From Betaproteobacteria bacterium (GTDB lineage Bacteria; Pseudomonadota; Gammaproteobacteria; Burkholderiales; Burkholderiaceae_C), in assembly GCA_009923895.1 (NCBI GenBank), contig RFSP01000075.1, positions 1 through 8,090 of the forward strand: a stretch of DNA of 8,090 nucleotides, in the 5' to 3' direction. This document shows positions 5,385 through 8,090 of this stretch, piece by piece. A program made the position numbers and the translations under genes. How positions within the stretch are numbered: the stretch's first letter is position 1; the number at the start of each line of letters is the position of its first letter. A model generated the notes under the pieces. The model saw nothing but the letters and a program-made list of their open reading frames with translations, searched no databases and was not told the origin of the DNA.

Positions 5385-5393
5385 ATCGCGACC

Positions 5394-6437
5394 ATGACCG
5401 ACCTTGATTCGATCCTTTCTCAAGCGCAGACGGCCTTCGAGGCAGCACCCACCAGCGCCGAGCTCGAAAACGCCAAGGCGCGTTTCCTGGGCAAGACGGG
5501 CCAGGTGACCGAGCTGCTCAAGGGCATGGCTGCACTCAGTGTCGAAGAAAAGAAGGCCCGCGGCGCTCAGATCAACCAGCTCAAGTCGGCCATTGAATCG
5601 GCCCTTCAAGCGCGGCGTGATGCATTGGCCCGTGCCGAGCTCGAATCCCAACTTCGATCCGAAGCCCTGGATGTCACCCTGCCAGGGCGTCAGCGCGGAG
5701 CAGGGGGCTTGCATCCGGTCAGCTTGGCCATCGAACGCATCGAGGCCATCTTTGGTTCCATGGGCTTTGATGTGGCCGAGGGGCCAGAGATCGAGACCGA
5801 TTGGATGAGCTTCACGGCGCTCAACAACCCCGAGAACCACCCTGCGCGTTCCATGCAAGACACCTTCTACGTGGACATGAAGGATGCACAGGGACGATGG
5901 CTCAACCTGCGCCCGCACACCAGTCCCATGCAGGTGCGCTATGCGCGAGCGCATGCCCAAAAGCACGCGGGCCAAGAGCCGATGCCGGAGATCCGTGTCA
6001 TTGCCCCGGGGCGCACGTACCGCGTGGACAGTGATGCCACGCACTCGCCCATGTTCCACCAGTGCGAAGGCCTGTGGATCGGCGAGCACATCAGCTTCAA
6101 AGACCTCAAGGTGGTGTTCACCGATTTCCTTCGCCGATTCTTTGAAGACGATTCCATTCAAACGCGGTTTCGCCCCAGCTACTTCCCATTCACGGAACCC
6201 AGCGCCGAGATCGACATGATGTTCGGCAGCGGCCCGCTGCAAGGCCGATGGCTGGAGCTGGCAGGATCCGGCCAAGTGCACCCCAACGTCGTGCGCAACT
6301 ATGGCTTGGACCCCGAGCGTTACATCGGTTTCGCCTTTGGCATGGGCCCAGACCGCCTGGCCATGCTGCGCTATGGCGTGAGCGACCTGCGTCTGTTTTT
6401 CGAAGGTGATCTGCGCTTTTTGTCGCAGTTCCGCTGA
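5394..6437 (+). CDS. pheS: phenylalanyl-tRNA synthetase alpha subunit
   Basis: The 347-residue product is the catalytic alpha subunit of the alpha2-beta2 enzyme that charges tRNA-Phe (E. coli alpha is 327). An N-terminal helical arm (about 1-90, with EEKKARGAQINQLKSAIE) that contacts tRNA is followed by the class II core. The core shows HPVSLAIERIEAIFGSMGF, the substrate-binding RPHTSPMQVR (173-182), motif 2 with FHQCEGLWI (221-229), GSGQVHPNV, and motif 3 IGFAFGMGPDRLAMLRYG (311-328). Ala314 in GFAFG aligns with E. coli Ala294, the residue governing amino-acid pocket size, so the pocket looks wild type. TAG at 5382 closes the frame upstream, which fixes ATG 5394. No convincing Shine-Dalgarno precedes it, unlike the other operon genes. 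An intrinsic terminator lies just upstream. Confidence 0.97.
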   Translation: MTDLDSILSQAQTAFEAAPTSAELENAKARFLGKTGQVTELLKGMAALSVEEKKARGAQINQLKSAIESALQARRDALARAELESQLRSEALDVTLPGRQRGAGGLHPVSLAIERIEAIFGSMGFDVAEGPEIETDWMSFTALNNPENHPARSMQDTFYVDMKDAQGRWLNLRPHTSPMQVRYARAHAQKHAGQEPMPEIRVIAPGRTYRVDSDATHSPMFHQCEGLWIGEHISFKDLKVVFTDFLRRFFEDDSIQTRFRPSYFPFTEPSAEIDMMFGSGPLQGRWLELAGSGQVHPNVVRNYGLDPERYIGFAFGMGPDRLAMLRYGVSDLRLFFEGDLRFLSQFR

Positions 6438-6468
6438 GCGGCACACCTCATTGATCTAGGCTTTCAAG

Positions 6469-8090
6469 ATGCAATTCCCCGAGTCCTGGCTGCGCGAATT
6501 TTGCAATCCGCCCTTGTCTACCGAGGCACTGGCAGAGCTGCTCACCATGTCTGGCATGGAAGTCGAAGAGCTGCAACCGGTGGCGCCGCCTTTTTCCCAC
6601 ATTGTGGTCGCAGAAATCTTAGAAGCGGTGCAGCATCCCAACGCAGACAAGCTTCGCGTGTGCAAGGTCGACGCCGGCGCTCATTCACCTCAGGGGCCTT
6701 TGCAAATCGTTTGCGGAGCGCCCAATGCGCGAGCCGGCATTCGCGTGCCCCTGGCCTTGGTGGGGGCCGAGTTGCCGCCCGGCCCCGATGGCAAGCCCTT
6801 CAAGATCGGAGTCGGAAAGCTCCGGGGTGTGGAGAGCTTTGGCATGCTGTGTTCCGCTCGCGAATTGAAGCTGTCAGAAGACCATGCGGGCCTGCTGGAG
6901 TTACCCGCTGAGGCGCCACTGGGGCGAGATGTCCGTGAAGTGCTGCAGCTCGATGACGTGATCTTTACGCTCAAGCTCACACCCAATTTGGGTCATGCAT
7001 TGAGCGTGTACGGCATAGCCCGAGAAGTGTCGGCTCTCACTGGGGCACCTTTGATCACGCCGCCCATATCTGCGGTTGCGCCGGCTCACGATCAACGCCT
7101 CGCCGTCGAAGTGCAGTCGCCCGACCTGTGTGGTCGTTTTTCAGGCCGCGTCATCCGCGGTGTGAACACGCGTGCCCAGACGCCTGCCTGGATGGTCGAT
7201 CGCTTGGCCCGTTGCGGACAACGATCGGTCACGGCATTGGTCGACATCTCCAATTACGTGATGTTTGAATATGGCCGACCCAGCCATATTTTTGATCTCG
7301 ACAAAATTCACGAGAAGCTCATCGTGCGTTGGGGCCGCCCCGGCGAGCGACTCAAATTGCTCAACGGCAACACCATCGAGATCGATGAAGCGGTTGGCGT
7401 GATCGCTGACCAAAAAGACGTGGAGTCCTTGGCCGGCATCATGGGGGGCGACGCCACAGCGGTCAGTGACGATACACAAAACGTCTATGTGGAAGCAGCA
7501 TTTTGGTGGCCCGAGGCGGTGGCGGGTCGTTCGCGTCGGTTCAATTTCTCCACCGATGCCGGACATCGGTTTGAGCGTGGGGTCGACCCCGCACTGACCG
7601 TGGAACACATTGAGCGCATCACCGCGCTCATCTTGGAGATTTGCGGCGGGCAGGCCGGCCCCATGGACGATCAGGTGTTGCGACTTCCCACCCGCGAACC
7701 CGTTTCTCTGCGGGTGGACCGCGCAGCCAAAGTGCTGGGCATGCCCATCACACAAGAGCAATGCGCCGATGTGTTCAAGCGTTTGGGGCTGTCTTTTACG
7801 CAAAAGCCCGGCGTCCTCACGGTCACGCCCCCCAGCTGGCGGTTTGATCTCGCGATCGAGGAGGACCTGATCGAAGAGGTCATCCGTGTCATTGGCCTGC
7901 ACCAATTGCCCACCTCAGCGCCGACCGCACCGGTGGCCTCGCGCCCCCAACCCGAAGGTCGCTCCACGGCTTGGCAGGTGCGGCGTGCCCTTGCCGCCTT
8001 GGGATATCAAGAGACCATCAATTTCAGCTTTGTCGAAGAGCGCTCAGAGCGCGAGTTGGCGGGCAACCCCGATCCCATCCGGGTTCTCAA
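6469..8090 (+). CDS. pheT: phenylalanyl-tRNA synthetase beta subunit, N-terminal two-thirds (3' end outside window)
   Basis: The frame is open from ATG 6469 to the right edge, giving 540 residues of a protein normally near 800. Domains in order are an N-terminal segment (MQFPESWLREF), the EMAP-type tRNA-binding domain (about 40-150, with HPNADKLRVCKVD and IVCGAPNAR), the B3/B4 editing domain that hydrolyses mischarged Tyr-tRNA-Phe (about 205-375, with DISNYVMFEYGRPSHIFD and FNFSTDAGHRFERGVDP), the B5 domain (about 405-475, with WRFDLAIEEDLIEEVIR and acidic metal-site residues near 460-470), and the start of the catalytic-like core. The C-terminal ferredoxin-fold anticodon domain is outside the window. 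It follows pheS by 31 bases with a weak TAGG Shine-Dalgarno 8 bases before the ATG. No frameshift or stop is present. Confidence 0.96.
   Translation, partial: MQFPESWLREFCNPPLSTEALAELLTMSGMEVEELQPVAPPFSHIVVAEILEAVQHPNADKLRVCKVDAGAHSPQGPLQIVCGAPNARAGIRVPLALVGAELPPGPDGKPFKIGVGKLRGVESFGMLCSARELKLSEDHAGLLELPAEAPLGRDVREVLQLDDVIFTLKLTPNLGHALSVYGIAREVSALTGAPLITPPISAVAPAHDQRLAVEVQSPDLCGRFSGRVIRGVNTRAQTPAWMVDRLARCGQRSVTALVDISNYVMFEYGRPSHIFDLDKIHEKLIVRWGRPGERLKLLNGNTIEIDEAVGVIADQKDVESLAGIMGGDATAVSDDTQNVYVEAAFWWPEAVAGRSRRFNFSTDAGHRFERGVDPALTVEHIERITALILEICGGQAGPMDDQVLRLPTREPVSLRVDRAAKVLGMPITQEQCADVFKRLGLSFTQKPGVLTVTPPSWRFDLAIEEDLIEEVIRVIGLHQLPTSAPTAPVASRPQPEGRSTAWQVRRALAALGYQETINFSFVEERSERELAGNPDPIRVL

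Noticed and set aside
5370..6446. 358-codon open frame on the minus strand opposite pheS
   Set aside because: Same reasoning: it mirrors a conserved synthetase gene, and its translation shows no family features.
1..8090. Mobile element, CRISPR array, toxin-antitoxin, defence or biosynthetic system
   Set aside because: No transposase, integrase, direct-repeat array, target-site duplication or foreign-looking gene was found. The genes form a conserved translation operon plus a receptor-hydrolase pair.

Overview
The window looks like chromosomal DNA from a high-GC betaproteobacterium, most likely order Burkholderiales and probably family Comamonadaceae. The basis is codon use, the protein sequences of ThrS, IF3, PheS and PheT, and the gene order. 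No mobile element, CRISPR array, tRNA, rRNA or defence island is visible. Every gene is on the + strand, and most of the window is a conserved housekeeping locus.

Layout: (1) Positions 1-848 hold the C-terminal beta-barrel end of a TonB-dependent outer-membrane receptor, cut by the left edge. (2) Positions 848-1921 hold a patatin-like serine hydrolase whose ATG shares one base with the receptor stop codon, so the two are probably translationally coupled. (3) Positions 1919-2104 form the thrS leader. It has a TAAAAT promoter-like box, a short ORF with four threonine codons, a strong intrinsic terminator directly before thrS, and an upstream segment that can pair perfectly with the 5' arm of that terminator. 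(4) thrS, infC, rpmI, rplT, pheS and pheT follow in the order typical of proteobacteria; pheT runs off the right edge. infC most probably starts at a rare ATC codon. A nested RNA fold lies before rpmI, and a second intrinsic terminator separates rplT from pheS.

How the genes work together: the operon supplies two class II aminoacyl-tRNA synthetases (Thr and Phe), initiation factor IF3 and two large-subunit ribosomal proteins (L35, L20). The RNA signals between genes suggest layered control: a terminator/antiterminator switch before thrS, an unusual start codon for IF3 autoregulation, a possible operator before rpmI, and a terminator that would tune read-through into pheST.

The strongest discovery candidate is the thrS leader. 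It has every part of a ribosome-mediated transcription attenuator, a mode of thrS control unlike the E. coli translational operator or the Firmicutes T-box. I found no evidence of an exotic multi-gene system. The notable content is regulatory RNA inside an ordinary operon.
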